DNA of 64,000 nt from Qipengyuania citrea (GCF_009828015.1 NZ_WTYG01000002.1:453360-517359), one strand, 5' to 3'. Shown: positions 43,952 through 53,148, numbered from the stretch's first letter. The notes: generated by a model not told the origin, from the sequence alone. Program-made: numbers and translations.

Positions 43952-44374
43952 TCATTCCGACGGAGCGGCCATCGCTTGGGCTTCGACCTTGCGGACGGAG
44001 GACTGGACCGTGCCGTCTTCGCCGCGCATTTCGAAAGCACCATCTTCTGCCGGCGCACCGCCGGTATAGCATTCCTCGGGATCGTTGCCTTCCGGATCGA
44101 AGCACATCGTGCCATTGTCGCCGGTGCGCCAGGTGCCGCCGCCGATGCGGGTGCCATCGGGAGTCGTGTCGACGTAGGTACCATCGGCATTGATGGTCTG
44201 CATCGTGACGCTGCCGTCGGCGAGCTTCACCTCATAGGTGCCGGCGACATTACCGGTGGCGGTGCTGTCGAGCGTCGTGTCAGCGGTTTCGATCGGCTCG
44301 ACCGGAGCCTCTGTCTCGTTGGAACCGCAGGCGGCAAGCGCCACACAGGATGCGGCGACCAGAAACTTCTTCAT
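43952..44374 (-). CDS. small lipoprotein, tandem paralogue B
   Basis: A 140-residue predicted lipoprotein. The signal MKKFLVAASCVALAAC has a LAAC lipobox (Cys16). A Thr/Glu-rich linker follows, then a domain with GTYEVKLADGSVTMQTINAD, GGGTWRTGDNGTMCFDPEGN and ECYTGGAPAEDG. The two conserved cysteines match those of paralogue A. Function unknown. The ribosome site GGGGAAG before ATG 44374 overlaps the right arm of the hairpin at 44383-44416. Confidence 0.78.
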   Translation of the reverse strand: MKKFLVAASCVALAACGSNETEAPVEPIETADTTLDSTATGNVAGTYEVKLADGSVTMQTINADGTYVDTTPDGTRIGGGTWRTGDNGTMCFDPEGNDPEECYTGGAPAEDGAFEMRGEDGTVQSSVRKVEAQAMAAPSE

Positions 44375-44382
44375 GGATACTT

Positions 44383-44416
44383 CCCCTTTCGCCCGCCTCA
44401 ACGCGCGCGAAAGGGG
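44383..44416. terminator. hairpin between thiolase and lipoprotein B
   Basis: CCCCTTTCGC and GCGAAAGGGG form a perfect 10-base stem with a 14-base loop. Read leftward, it follows the thiolase stop by 14 bases and its distal arm runs into the ribosome site of lipoprotein B. It may end thiolase transcripts, or mask the lipoprotein ribosome site. Confidence 0.5.
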
Positions 44417-44430
44417 TAAGTGCCCGAATA

Positions 44431-45627
44431 TCAGACCAGTTCGACTGCGACCGCCGTGGCTTCGCCGCCGCCGATGCACAACGAGGCGACACCCCGCTTC
44501 TTGCCCTGTTGCTTGAGGGCGTTGAGCAGCGTCACGATGATGCGTGTGCCGCTGGCGCCGATCGGGTGGCCGAGAGCCGTGCCGCCGCCGTTCACGTTGA
44601 TCTTGTCGTGCGGGATGCCGATGTCGCGCATCGCGAACATGGCGACGCAGGCGAACGCCTCGTTGACTTCCCACAGTTCGACTTCGTCCGCGCTCCAGCC
44701 GGCCTTGTCGAGGACCTTCTCGATCGCGCCGATCGGGGCGACGGTGAACTGCGCGGGTTCCTGCGCATGCGCGGCCATGGCGACGATTTTCGCCACCGGC
44801 TGCTGGCCATTGGCCTTAGCGACGCTTTCGCGGCTCAGAACCACGGCCGCCGCACCGTCGGAGATCGAGGAGGAGGTCGCTGCGGTGATCGTGCCGTCCT
44901 TGGCGAAGGCGGGGCGCAGCTGCGGGATCTTGTCGGGACGGCCCTTGCCGGGCTGCTCGTCATGCTCGACCGTGACTTCGCCCTTGCGGGTCGAGAAGGT
45001 GACCGGGACGACCTCATCGGCAAAGGCACCGCTGTCGATCGCGGCATTCGCGCGGCGCAGCGATTCGATGGAGTATTCGTCCATTTCCTCGCGCGTCATC
45101 TGGTAGTCATTGGCGGTTTCCTGCGCGAAAGTGCCCATCGCGCGGCCTTCTTCGTACGCGTCCTCGAGCCCGTCGAGGAACATGTGGTCATAGGTGGTGT
45201 CGTGTCCGAGGCGCGCGCCGCTGCGGTGCTTCTTGAGCAGGTAGGGGGCATTGGTCATGCTCTCCATCCCGCCCGCGACGACATAGTCCACCGTGCCGCT
45301 GGCGAGCGCTTCGGCGCCCATGATCACCGTCTGCATGCCGCTGCCGCAGACCTTGTTGACGGTGGTCGCCTGCACCGACTTGGGCAGGCCTGCCTTGATC
45401 GATGCCTGCCGCGCGGGCGCCTGGCCGAGCCCGGCGGGAAGGACGCAGCCCATGTAGGTGCGGTCGAAACTGTCCACCGGCACCCCCGAGCGCTCGACCG
45501 CGGCCTTTACTGCCGTGGCCCCGAGATCGGTGGCCGAGACATCGGCGAGCGCGCCCTGCATGCCGCCCATCGGAGTGCGGGCGTAAGACAGGATGACGAC
45601 GGGATCGGATGCGCTGAACTGGGTCAT
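44431..45627 (-). CDS. acetyl-CoA C-acetyltransferase (thiolase)
   Basis: Condenses two acetyl-CoA to acetoacetyl-CoA, or the reverse. The 398-residue protein has the nucleophile Cys in VNKVCGSGMQ near residue 90, a NEAFA box in WEVNEAFACV, the His in GGGTALGHPIGASGTR and the second Cys in ASLCIGGGEA. It is of the biosynthetic/degradative acetoacetyl-CoA type rather than FadA, but the pathway is unclear: no phaB or phaC is adjacent. The start ATG 45627 directly precedes the conserved N-terminus. It is divergent from an aldehyde dehydrogenase. Confidence 0.92.
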   Translation of the reverse strand: MTQFSASDPVVILSYARTPMGGMQGALADVSATDLGATAVKAAVERSGVPVDSFDRTYMGCVLPAGLGQAPARQASIKAGLPKSVQATTVNKVCGSGMQTVIMGAEALASGTVDYVVAGGMESMTNAPYLLKKHRSGARLGHDTTYDHMFLDGLEDAYEEGRAMGTFAQETANDYQMTREEMDEYSIESLRRANAAIDSGAFADEVVPVTFSTRKGEVTVEHDEQPGKGRPDKIPQLRPAFAKDGTITAATSSSISDGAAAVVLSRESVAKANGQQPVAKIVAMAAHAQEPAQFTVAPIGAIEKVLDKAGWSADEVELWEVNEAFACVAMFAMRDIGIPHDKINVNGGGTALGHPIGASGTRIIVTLLNALKQQGKKRGVASLCIGGGEATAVAVELV

Positions 45628-45697
45628 GCTTGTGTATGTCCTTCGGTTCTGGAATATCGGTTGCCAATGGCGACCTATCTGGTGGCCCACAACCTAG

Positions 45698-45712
45698 TGC
45701 TGCGATGCAGCA
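45698..45712. promoter_or_regulatory. CTGC-N3-GCAG dyad between thiolase and aldehyde dehydrogenase
   Basis: TGCTGC-GAT-GCAGCA, a perfect 6-base inverted repeat with a 3-base centre, 71 bases before the thiolase start and 20 before the aldehyde dehydrogenase start. The core CTGC-N3-GCAG is like the sites reported for the polyhydroxybutyrate regulator PhaR in some alphaproteobacteria. Control of the thiolase by PhaR is inference. Confidence 0.4.
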
Positions 45713-45731
45713 ATATCAAACGGAGAGAGCA

Positions 45732-47162
45732 ATGGCGGACGACCGGAAAACCGACATGGAAGCCGTATTGCGCAAGCAGCGCGCCGCGCACCACCAGATG
45801 CGCCCCGAACCGCAGGCGCTGCGCAAGGACCGCATCCAGCGCGCGATGAAGCTGCTCACCGATCATGCGGACGACCTGTGCAAGGTGATGGCGGCCGATT
45901 TCGGCAATCGCTCGCCGCACCAGTCGATGATCACCGACATCGCGGGCACGGTGAACTTCGGCAAGTACTGTCTCAAGCACATGGACAAATGGTCGCGCCC
46001 CGAAAAGCGCCATGTCCAGTTCCCGCTCGGCCTGCTGGGTGCGAAGGCCGAGGTGCGCTACGAGCCCAAGGGCGTGGTGGGCATCCTCAGCCCGTGGAAC
46101 TTCCCCGTCAATCTCAGCTTCGGCCCGCTGATGCAGATCTTCGCTGCGGGCAATCGCGCGATGATCAAGCCGAGCGAGTTCACCGAGAAGACCAGCTTGC
46201 TGACCAAGGAACTGGTGGAGGAATACTTCACCCCCGACGAATGCGCGGTGTTCACCGGCGGGCCCGAAGTCGCCGCGGCGTTCAGCGAACTGCCGTTCGA
46301 CCACCTGATCTTCACCGGATCGACCGCGACCGGGCGCAAGGTGATGGAATCGGCGGCCAAGAACCTCGTCCCCGTCACGCTCGAACTGGGCGGCAAGAGC
46401 CCGGTGTTCCTCGGCGAGAGCGCCGATTTCGCCAAGGCGGGCGAGCGGGTGGCATTGGGCAAGATGCTCAATGCAGGCCAGATCTGCCTCGCGCCCGACT
46501 ACCTCTATGTCCCCGAAAGCAAGCAGGACGAGGCAATCCACGGCGTGTGGCAGGGGACGGCCAACATGTACCCCACGCTGCTCGATAACGAGGACTACGC
46601 CAGCGTCGTCACCGACCGCCATTTCGACCGCCTGCAGGAGCTGGTTGCCGATGCGCGCGACAAGGGTGCCGAGGTGATCGAGGTCAATCCCGGGAACGAG
46701 GATTTCTCCAACACCAATGCGCGCAAGATGCCGCTGACGATCCTCAAGAACGTCAATGACGACATGCGCGCGATGCAGGAGGAAATCTTCGGCCCGGTCC
46801 TGCCGGTGAAGACCTATCGCCACATCGACGAGGCGATCGATTACGTGAACGACCACGATCGCCCGCTGGGCCTGTATTTCTTCGGCCAGGACAGCGACGA
46901 GCGCGAGAAGGTGCTGTCGCGGACGATCAGCGGCGGCGTGACGGTCAACGACGTTATCTTCCACGTGTCGATGGAAGACCTGCCGTTCGGCGGAGTCGGA
47001 CCGAGCGGGATGGGCAGCTATCACGGGGTCGAGGGCTTCCGCGAATTCAGCCACGCACGCAGCATCTATACCCAGCCCAAGATCGACGTCGCCAAACTGG
47101 GCGGATTAAAGCCGCCCTATGGGCCCGCGACTGAAAAAGCGGTCAAAACGATGATGAAGTAA
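45732..47162 (+). CDS. aldehyde dehydrogenase (coniferyl aldehyde dehydrogenase-like)
   Basis: A 476-residue NAD(P)-dependent aldehyde dehydrogenase. The cofactor and active-site motifs are VVGILSPWNFPVNLSFGPL, IFTGSTATGRKVMESAA, VTLELGGKSPVFLGE with the general-base Glu, and NAGQICLAPDYLYVPE with the nucleophile Cys. It has the shorter length and C-terminus (FREFSHARSIYTQP) of the coniferyl/fatty aldehyde dehydrogenase branch. No other aromatic-degradation genes are nearby, so the substrate is unproven. The start ATG 45732 has GGAGAGAG upstream. Confidence 0.9.
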   Translation: MADDRKTDMEAVLRKQRAAHHQMRPEPQALRKDRIQRAMKLLTDHADDLCKVMAADFGNRSPHQSMITDIAGTVNFGKYCLKHMDKWSRPEKRHVQFPLGLLGAKAEVRYEPKGVVGILSPWNFPVNLSFGPLMQIFAAGNRAMIKPSEFTEKTSLLTKELVEEYFTPDECAVFTGGPEVAAAFSELPFDHLIFTGSTATGRKVMESAAKNLVPVTLELGGKSPVFLGESADFAKAGERVALGKMLNAGQICLAPDYLYVPESKQDEAIHGVWQGTANMYPTLLDNEDYASVVTDRHFDRLQELVADARDKGAEVIEVNPGNEDFSNTNARKMPLTILKNVNDDMRAMQEEIFGPVLPVKTYRHIDEAIDYVNDHDRPLGLYFFGQDSDEREKVLSRTISGGVTVNDVIFHVSMEDLPFGGVGPSGMGSYHGVEGFREFSHARSIYTQPKIDVAKLGGLKPPYGPATEKAVKTMMK

Positions 47163-47183
47163 CACCCCGGGGCAGGGGGTGTG
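47163..47183. terminator. possible terminator after the aldehyde dehydrogenase
   Basis: ACACCCC and GGGGTGT pair with a 7-base loop immediately after the stop codon. The stem is short and there is no U-run, so this is only a candidate. Confidence 0.4.
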
Positions 47184-47202
47184 CGCGGGGTGCGGAATTG
47201 TT

Positions 47203-47217
47203 GCGAATTGTTCGCAT
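47203..47217. promoter_or_regulatory. dyad upstream of the nuo operon
   Basis: TGCGAA-TTG-TTCGCA, a perfect 6-base inverted repeat, about 76 bases before the nuoA start in a locally AT-richer stretch (GAATTGTTGCGAATTGTTCG) that also contains the direct repeat GAATTGTT. Placement suits an operator or promoter element for nuo. The regulator is unknown. Confidence 0.4.
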
Positions 47218-47292
47218 TTCTGCACCCTTGCGCCATCTGGGTGAGGGGCCTAGAGGCGGGCGCGAACCAAGCTTTACGCCTAGGAATCATTC

Positions 47293-47667
47293 GTGGTCGA
47301 CCTCGAACAATACCTGCCCATCCTGATCTTCCTGATATTCGCCGCAGGGCTTTCGGCGCTGTTCGTCTTCCTGCCGATGGGCGTGTCGCGGCTAACCGGA
47401 GCGCACAAGCCGGATGCCGAGAAGCTTAGCGAATATGAATGCGGTTTCCCCGCCTTCGAAGACCCGCGCAGCCAGTTCGACGTCAAGTTCTACCTCGTGG
47501 CGATCAGCTTCCTGCTGTTCGATCTCGAGGCCTCGTTCCTGTTTCCCTGGGCGGTAAGCCTCGAATACACCGGCTGGACCGGCTGGATCGCGATGATCAT
47601 CTTCCTCGGCATTCTGGCGGTCGGCCTGGCCTATGAATGGAAGATGGGCGCACTGGACTGGGAATGA
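47293..47667 (+). CDS. nuoA: NADH-quinone oxidoreductase subunit A
   Basis: Membrane subunit of respiratory complex I at the junction of the two arms. The 124 residues contain three hydrophobic helices (about 9-30, 66-86, 94-115). The conserved loop is [20 protein letters not shown], with the Cys of the quinone-site loop, then [18 protein letters not shown]. The start is GTG 47293 with AGGAA 8 bases upstream. It is the first gene of the nuo operon. Confidence 0.95.
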   Translation: MVDLEQYLPILIFLIFAAGLSALFVFLPMGVSRLTGAHKPDAEKLSEYECGFPAFEDPRSQFDVKFYLVAISFLLFDLEASFLFPWAVSLEYTGWTGWIAMIIFLGILAVGLAYEWKMGALDWE

Positions 47668-47668
47668 C

Positions 47669-48235
47669 ATGAGCAATTCGACCATCATCACCCCGCCGCA
47701 GACCGTGCCCGCCGCGCAGGGCGGCGAAACCCGCCAGCCCGACGCGGACTATTTCAACGCGCTCCAGACCGAGGTGAACGACAAGGGGTTCCTCGTTACC
47801 AGCACCGAGGACCTGTTCCAGTGGGCGCGCACCGGATCGCTGTGGTGGATGACCTTCGGCCTCGCCTGCTGCGCGGTCGAGATGATCCACGTCAACATGC
47901 CGCGTTACGACATGGAGCGCTTCGGCGTCGCTCCGCGCGCCTCGCCGCGGCAGAGCGACGTGATGATCGTCGCCGGTACGCTGTGCAACAAGATGGCGCC
48001 TGCGCTGCGCAAGGTCTACGACCAGATGTCGGAGCCCAAATACGTCATCTCGATGGGCAGCTGCGCGAATGGCGGCGGCTATTACCATTACAGCTATTCG
48101 GTGGTGCGCGGCTGCGACCGTATCGTCCCCGTCGACATCTATGTTCCCGGGTGCCCGCCGACCGCCGAAGCGCTGCTTTACGGCGTGATGCAGCTGCAGC
48201 GGAAAATCCGCCGCGCGGGCACGATCGAGAGGTAG
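47669..48235 (+). CDS. nuoB: NADH-quinone oxidoreductase subunit B
   Basis: Carries the terminal 4Fe-4S cluster N2 that passes electrons to quinone. The 188 residues include the tandem cysteines in [10 protein letters not shown], then [15 protein letters not shown] and [17 protein letters not shown]. The first 30 residues are a low-complexity leader not needed for the fold. The gene starts one base after the nuoA stop. Confidence 0.96.
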   Translation: MSNSTIITPPQTVPAAQGGETRQPDADYFNALQTEVNDKGFLVTSTEDLFQWARTGSLWWMTFGLACCAVEMIHVNMPRYDMERFGVAPRASPRQSDVMIVAGTLCNKMAPALRKVYDQMSEPKYVISMGSCANGGGYYHYSYSVVRGCDRIVPVDIYVPGCPPTAEALLYGVMQLQRKIRRAGTIER

Positions 48236-48241
48236 GGCGCA

Positions 48242-49132
48242 ATGGCTACGCTACATTCCGCACCCCGCTTCACGCAGATCGACGGGCTGAAGGACACGCT
48301 GGGCGGGGCGCTCGGCGCGCACTTGCTCGACGTGCATGAAGAGCACGGCGAACTGCTGTTCACCGTGAAGCGCGAGAGCATCGAGGACGTGCTGCGCATC
48401 CTGCGCGACGACCACAAGTACCAGCAGCTGATGGAAATCGCCGGGGTCGACTATCCGAGCCGCGCGGAGCGGTTCGAAGTCGTTTACATGCTGCTGTCGC
48501 TGACCACGAACAACCGCATCATGGTCAAGTGTTCGGCGAGCGAGGACACGCTGGTCCCGACGGCAACGACGCTGTGGCCCAATGCAGGCTGGCTCGAGCG
48601 CGAAGTGTTCGACATGTACGGCGTGCTCTTCGCGGGCAATACCGACCTGCGCCGGATCCTCACCGATTACGGTTTCGAAGGGCACCCCTTCCGCAAGGAT
48701 TTCCCGCTTACCGGCTATCACGAGCTGCGCTATTCGGAAGACGAGAAGCGCGTGGTCTATGAACCGGTCGAGCTCGCGCAGGACCTGCGCCAGTTCGACT
48801 TCATGAGCCCCTGGGAAGGGGCCGATTACGTGCTGCCGGGTGACGAGAAGGCGGATGTCCCGCCGGTCGACGAACCCAAGACCACCGAAACGCCCAAGGA
48901 CACGGGTGCGGGCAAGAAAACCGACGAACATGCGGCCGACAAGGTCAGCGCCGGTGCCCCGGCCGAGGAAGACGGCGGCGAGAACGCCCCGGCTCCCGAA
49001 CCGACCGAGGACCAGCCCGCACGCGCCGAGCGCGAGGGCAAGACCACCGACACCGCCGAAGCGACCGAGCCGGATACGCCGGATAACGATGCCGGCGGCC
49101 CCGCGCCTGCGGCCGGGAAGCGCAAGTCATGA
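48242..49132 (+). CDS. nuoC: NADH-quinone oxidoreductase subunit C with extended acidic tail
   Basis: Peripheral-arm subunit that docks NuoB and NuoD. Residues 1-200 are a normal NuoC (30-kDa) domain with [37 protein letters not shown] and [20 protein letters not shown]. Residues 201-296 are an added Pro/Glu/Ala/Thr-rich, disordered tail ending in GKRKS, lacking in E. coli and most short NuoC proteins. The gene is separate from nuoD, unlike the E. coli fused nuoCD. It overlaps the next gene by ATGA. Confidence 0.95.
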   Translation: MATLHSAPRFTQIDGLKDTLGGALGAHLLDVHEEHGELLFTVKRESIEDVLRILRDDHKYQQLMEIAGVDYPSRAERFEVVYMLLSLTTNNRIMVKCSASEDTLVPTATTLWPNAGWLEREVFDMYGVLFAGNTDLRRILTDYGFEGHPFRKDFPLTGYHELRYSEDEKRVVYEPVELAQDLRQFDFMSPWEGADYVLPGDEKADVPPVDEPKTTETPKDTGAGKKTDEHAADKVSAGAPAEEDGGENAPAPEPTEDQPARAEREGKTTDTAEATEPDTPDNDAGGPAPAAGKRKS

Positions 49133-49662
49133 AGCGGCTGCTCCTGATTGCCCTCCCGCTGGCGCTCGCCGGGTGTTCTTCGGAACCCGCCGAGCAGGAA
49201 AGCGCCGACGATTTCGCCAGCCGTATCGGCCAGGACGGCAATGCCGCTGGCGGACCGCAGGCCGATCCCGACCTGCCCAACACTGCAAGCGTTACGGCAC
49301 CCGGCGGTGTCGATCTGACCCAGCTCCAGAAGCTGGGCGATATCGGCGGCGTCGACCTGGGTGCGCGCGACGGCGGCTGCACGCTGATGGTCGGCAAGGA
49401 CGAAATGCTGATCGCCGGTGCGCCCGATGACGCCTCGGTTCCCGGCAAGGCGGTGGTGCGCGTGGGCGATAGCCTGGTGCTGACCGATGCCGCGGCGGGC
49501 GGTCTCGACGCCATCCGCGACGGGACCAGCTTCGCGGGCGAAGGCTTCACCGTCTCGGTCGCTCCCGCTGCGGGCACCGAGCAACGCCGTCCCGCGAATG
49601 TCACCGTGACCGACGCGGCGGGCAAGACGCAAAGCTACAGCGGTAACTGGATCTGTTCATGA
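49129..49662 (+). CDS. lipoprotein encoded between nuoC and nuoD
   Basis: A 177-residue predicted lipoprotein with signal [16 protein letters not shown] (LAGC lipobox, Cys16). An acidic linker follows, then a compact domain with [48 protein letters not shown] and a C-terminus NWICS. The mature part has cysteines near residues 84 and 176 that could pair. It overlaps nuoC (ATGA) and nuoD (ATGA), so it is co-translated with complex I. It is not a canonical subunit. A periplasmic assembly or stability role is possible but unproven. Confidence 0.8.
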   Translation: MKRLLLIALPLALAGCSSEPAEQESADDFASRIGQDGNAAGGPQADPDLPNTASVTAPGGVDLTQLQKLGDIGGVDLGARDGGCTLMVGKDEMLIAGAPDDASVPGKAVVRVGDSLVLTDAAAGGLDAIRDGTSFAGEGFTVSVAPAAGTEQRRPANVTVTDAAGKTQSYSGNWICS

Positions 49663-50876
49663 GCCACGCCATGCATCTGGAAGAGTCGCCGACCACCGGC
49701 GACGAAGTGATCACCAATTACACGATCAACTTCGGGCCCCAGCACCCCGCGGCGCACGGCGTGCTGCGCATGGTGATGGAGCTCGACGGCGAGATCATCG
49801 AACGGATCGATCCGCATGTCGGCCTGCTGCACCGCGGCACCGAAAAGCTGATCGAGCACAAGACCTATCTGCAGGCGCTGCCCTATTTCGACCGGCTCGA
49901 CTATTGTTCGCCGCTGGCGCAGGAATACAGCTACGTCCTCGCGATCGAGAAGCTGCTCAATGTCGAGGTGCCCGAACGCGCGCAATACCTGCGCGTGCTG
50001 TTCGCCGAGCTGACCCGCATCTGCAATCACATGCTCAACATCGGCGCCCATGTCATGGATGTCGGCGCGATGACGCCGAACCTGTGGGTGTTCGAGCTGC
50101 GCGAAGACTGCATGAACTTCTTCGAGCGGGCCTCGGGTGCGCGCATGCACAGCGCCTGGTTCCGCCCCGGCGGCGTCCACCAGGACGTGCCCGAAAAGCT
50201 GTTGGTCGACATCGGCAACTGGGTCGATGGCCGGCTCCAGGAACTGTTCGGCGATGCGATGAGCCTCGTGCTCGACAACCGCATCTTCAAGCAGCGCAAT
50301 GTCGATATCGCCGTGGTCAGCAAGGACGATGCGGTCGCCTGGGGTTTCTCCGGCCCGATGATCCGCGCTGCAGGCATCCCGTGGGACCTGCGCAAGTCGC
50401 AGCCTTACGACGTCTACGAGCGGATAGAATTCGACATTCCCGTGGGCACCAATTCCGACTGCTACGACCGTTTCGTGGTGCGCGTGAAGGAAGTCTACGA
50501 AAGCGCGAAGATCATCAAGCAGTGCCTGGCGCAGATGCCCGGCGGGCCGATCTGCTCCGACGACCGCAAGGTCTCGCCGCCCAAGCGCGCCGAGATGAAG
50601 CAGTCGATGGAAGCGCTGATCCATCACTTCAAGCTCTACACCGAAGGGTTCCACGTCCCCGCTGGCGAAGTCTATGTCGCGACCGAAAGCCCCAAGGGCG
50701 AATTCGGGGTTTATCTGGTCAGCGACGGGTCGAACAAACCCTATCGCTGCAAGATCCGGCCGACCGCGTTCAGCCACTTGCAGGCGATGGATTTCATGAG
50801 CCGCGGCCATATGCTGCCCGACGCCACCGCCATTCTCGGCGCCATCGACGTCGTGTTCGGGGAGTGTGACCGGTGA
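49659..50876 (+). CDS. nuoD: NADH-quinone oxidoreductase subunit D
   Basis: Forms the quinone-binding site with NuoB (49-kDa homologue). The 405 residues include [20 protein letters not shown] near the N-terminus, with the quinone-site His. [39 protein letters not shown] and the C-terminal [19 protein letters not shown] follow, typical of the family. The start ATG 49659 overlaps the lipoprotein stop. Its own stop overlaps a small membrane-protein gene (GTGA). Confidence 0.96.
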   Translation: MSHAMHLEESPTTGDEVITNYTINFGPQHPAAHGVLRMVMELDGEIIERIDPHVGLLHRGTEKLIEHKTYLQALPYFDRLDYCSPLAQEYSYVLAIEKLLNVEVPERAQYLRVLFAELTRICNHMLNIGAHVMDVGAMTPNLWVFELREDCMNFFERASGARMHSAWFRPGGVHQDVPEKLLVDIGNWVDGRLQELFGDAMSLVLDNRIFKQRNVDIAVVSKDDAVAWGFSGPMIRAAGIPWDLRKSQPYDVYERIEFDIPVGTNSDCYDRFVVRVKEVYESAKIIKQCLAQMPGGPICSDDRKVSPPKRAEMKQSMEALIHHFKLYTEGFHVPAGEVYVATESPKGEFGVYLVSDGSNKPYRCKIRPTAFSHLQAMDFMSRGHMLPDATAILGAIDVVFGECDR

Positions 50877-51055
50877 TCGCGCGCGAAGTGTTCATCTTCA
50901 TCGCGGCATTTGCGGCATTCGCTTCGGCGGTTGCTGCCTATCTGTTCGCCTTCCATGGCGAAAGCTCGCTCAAGGAAATCCTTTCGACGGCCTTCGCTGC
51001 CGTCATCGGTCTCTATGTGGGCCGTTATGTCGAACGCAGGTTGATCAATGGCTGA
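50873..51055 (+). CDS. small membrane protein between nuoD and nuoE
   Basis: A 60-residue protein with a hydrophobic helix at about 6-27 and a second, amphipathic segment at about 36-50, ending in a basic tail [11 protein letters not shown]. The start is GTG 50873 within the nuoD stop, and the stop overlaps the nuoE start by 8 bases. This tight coupling on both sides argues for a real gene. Not a known core subunit; function unknown. Confidence 0.72.
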   Translation: MIAREVFIFIAAFAAFASAVAAYLFAFHGESSLKEILSTAFAAVIGLYVGRYVERRLING

Positions 51056-51716
51056 CCGTTCCCTCGCTCCCGATACCCCCGACCTGCGCGAGCGCTGGGG
51101 CGGTTTCGAGTTCACCGAAAGCTACCGGACCCGTGCCGACAGGGCGATTGCGCGCTATCCCGAAGGGCGCCAGCGCTCCGCGGTGATGCCGCTGCTCGAC
51201 CTCGCCCAGCGCCAGGTCGGTGAAGAAACAAACACGCAGGGCTGGCTGCCGCTGCCGGTGATCGAATATGTCGCCGATTACCTCGACATGCCGGTAATCC
51301 GCGTGCTTGAGGTTGCGACCTTCTACTTCATGTACAACCTCCGGCCCGTGGGTAAGTACCACGTGCAGGTGTGCGGCACGACGCCGTGCATGTTGCGTGG
51401 TTCGGACGGCCTGCTCGCCGCCTGCAGCAAGCGCGGGATGAAGAAGGGCCACGTCTCCGAAGACGGGTTGTGGACGCTGACCGAAGTCGAATGCATGGGC
51501 AATTGCGCGACTGCGCCGATGGTCCAGATCAACGACGACAATTACGAAGACCTGACCCCCGAGCGCCTTGATGCGGTGCTCGACGCACTGGCCAAGGGCG
51601 AGCAACCCAAGACCGGCACGCAGGAACCCGGCCGCCACACCAGCGAACCCGCCGGTGGGCCGACCACGCTGACCGAGATGGTCGATGCCAATCACGATTA
51701 CCGGAAGGAATGGTGA
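51048..51716 (+). CDS. nuoE: NADH-quinone oxidoreductase subunit E
   Basis: 24-kDa subunit holding the 2Fe-2S cluster N1a in the NADH dehydrogenase module with NuoF and NuoG. The 222 residues show [20 protein letters not shown], the first cysteine pair in [10 protein letters not shown] and the second in [14 protein letters not shown]. The last 35 residues are a variable tail. It overlaps genes on both sides. Confidence 0.95.
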   Translation: MADRSLAPDTPDLRERWGGFEFTESYRTRADRAIARYPEGRQRSAVMPLLDLAQRQVGEETNTQGWLPLPVIEYVADYLDMPVIRVLEVATFYFMYNLRPVGKYHVQVCGTTPCMLRGSDGLLAACSKRGMKKGHVSEDGLWTLTEVECMGNCATAPMVQINDDNYEDLTPERLDAVLDALAKGEQPKTGTQEPGRHTSEPAGGPTTLTEMVDANHDYRKEW

Positions 51717-51856
51717 TGGAGATCGTCACTATCCTCGTCGCGCTGGTGCTCGCCTGGATCGCCTGGAAGGTGCTGGTGGGCCTCGTGAAATTCGGCGTTC
51801 TCGCGCTTATCGCGGTCGCCGCCATCTATTTCCTCTCGCAAGGGGGCGCATTCTGA
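51716..51856 (+). CDS. 46-residue membrane protein between nuoE and nuoF
   Basis: A very short open frame of 46 codons. The start ATG 51716 overlaps the nuoE stop (TGATG), and the stop TGA 51854-51856 overlaps the nuoF start (TGATG). The product is almost wholly hydrophobic ([20 protein letters not shown], then [19 protein letters not shown]) and ends SQGGAF: one long or two short transmembrane helices with a single Lys-containing turn. Perfect coupling on both sides makes chance unlikely. Function unknown. Confidence 0.7.
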   Translation: MEIVTILVALVLAWIAWKVLVGLVKFGVLALIAVAAIYFLSQGGAF

Positions 51857-53148
51857 TGCTTGCCGACAAGGATCGCATCTTCACCAATGTCTACGGCTTC
51901 CAGGACTGGGGCCTCAAGGCGGCGCAGCAGCGCGGCGACTGGGACGATACCAAGTCGCTGATCGCGCGCGGCCATGACAGCATCATCGACGAGATGAAGG
52001 CTTCGGGGCTGCGCGGGCGGGGCGGGGCAGGCTTCCCCACCGGCCTGAAATGGTCGTTCATGCCGAAGGAATCGAAGGACGGCCGTCCCAGCTTCCTCGT
52101 CATCAATGCCGACGAGTCCGAACCCGGCAGCTGCAAGGACCGCGAGATCATCCGCCATGATCCGCACAAGCTGATCGAAGGCGCCCTGATCGCCGGTTAT
52201 GCGATGCGCGCGCGGGCGGCCTATATCTATATCCGCGGCGAATACATCCGCGAGGCGGAGACACTTCAGGCCGCGATCGACGAAGCCTATGATGCGGGAC
52301 TGATCGGCAAAAACGCCAGCAAATCGGGCTACGATTTCGACGTCTTCCTGCACCGCGGTGCGGGGGCCTATATCTGCGGCGAAGAGACCGCGATGATCGA
52401 GAGCCTCGAGGGCAAGAAGGGCCAGCCGCGGCTCAAGCCCCCGTTCCCCGCGGGAGCAGGCCTCTACGGCTGCCCGACCACGGTCAACAATGTCGAATCG
52501 ATTGCCGTCGTGCCGACCATCCTGCGCCGGGGCGCATCGTGGTTCAGCTCGTTCGGGCGCGAGAACAACAAGGGCACCAAGCTCTTCCAGATCAGCGGCC
52601 ATGTGAACAAGCCCTGCGTGGTCGAGGAAGCGCTCAGCATTCCGTTCAGCGAGTTGATCGAGAAGCATTGCGGCGGTATCCGCGGCGGCAAGGACAATCT
52701 GCTCGCGGTGATCCCGGGCGGATCGTCGGTGCCGCTGGTTCCGGCTGAGCAGATCTGGGATGCGCCGATGGATTTCGACGGGCTCAAGGAGCTCGGCTCG
52801 GGTCTCGGCACTGCCGGCGTCATCGTGATGGACAAGTCGACCGACATCGTCCGCGCGATCAGCCGCATCAGCTATTTCTACAAGCACGAGAGCTGCGGCC
52901 AGTGCACTCCCTGCCGCGAAGGCACGGGCTGGATGTGGCGGATGATGGAACGCCTGCGCACCGGCGATGCCGCGATCGAGGAAATCGACATGCTGCAGCA
53001 GGTCACCAAGCAGGTCGAAGGCCATACCATCTGCGCGCTGGGCGATGCGGCCGCCTGGCCGATCCAGGGCCTGATCCGCCACTTCCGCCCCGAGCTCGAG
53101 CGCCGGATCGAAGAACACAACGCCAAATTTGCCGAGGCAGCGGAATAA
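51856..53148 (+). CDS. nuoF: NADH-quinone oxidoreductase subunit F
   Basis: 51-kDa subunit that binds NADH and FMN and carries cluster N3. The 430 residues show [16 protein letters not shown] (NADH site), [15 protein letters not shown] (FMN region), [16 protein letters not shown] and the N3 cysteines in [15 protein letters not shown], with the last ligand in [10 protein letters not shown]. The start ATG 51856 overlaps the small membrane-protein stop. The stop overlaps the nuoG start (TAATG). Confidence 0.97.
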   Translation: MLADKDRIFTNVYGFQDWGLKAAQQRGDWDDTKSLIARGHDSIIDEMKASGLRGRGGAGFPTGLKWSFMPKESKDGRPSFLVINADESEPGSCKDREIIRHDPHKLIEGALIAGYAMRARAAYIYIRGEYIREAETLQAAIDEAYDAGLIGKNASKSGYDFDVFLHRGAGAYICGEETAMIESLEGKKGQPRLKPPFPAGAGLYGCPTTVNNVESIAVVPTILRRGASWFSSFGRENNKGTKLFQISGHVNKPCVVEEALSIPFSELIEKHCGGIRGGKDNLLAVIPGGSSVPLVPAEQIWDAPMDFDGLKELGSGLGTAGVIVMDKSTDIVRAISRISYFYKHESCGQCTPCREGTGWMWRMMERLRTGDAAIEEIDMLQQVTKQVEGHTICALGDAAAWPIQGLIRHFRPELERRIEEHNAKFAEAAE

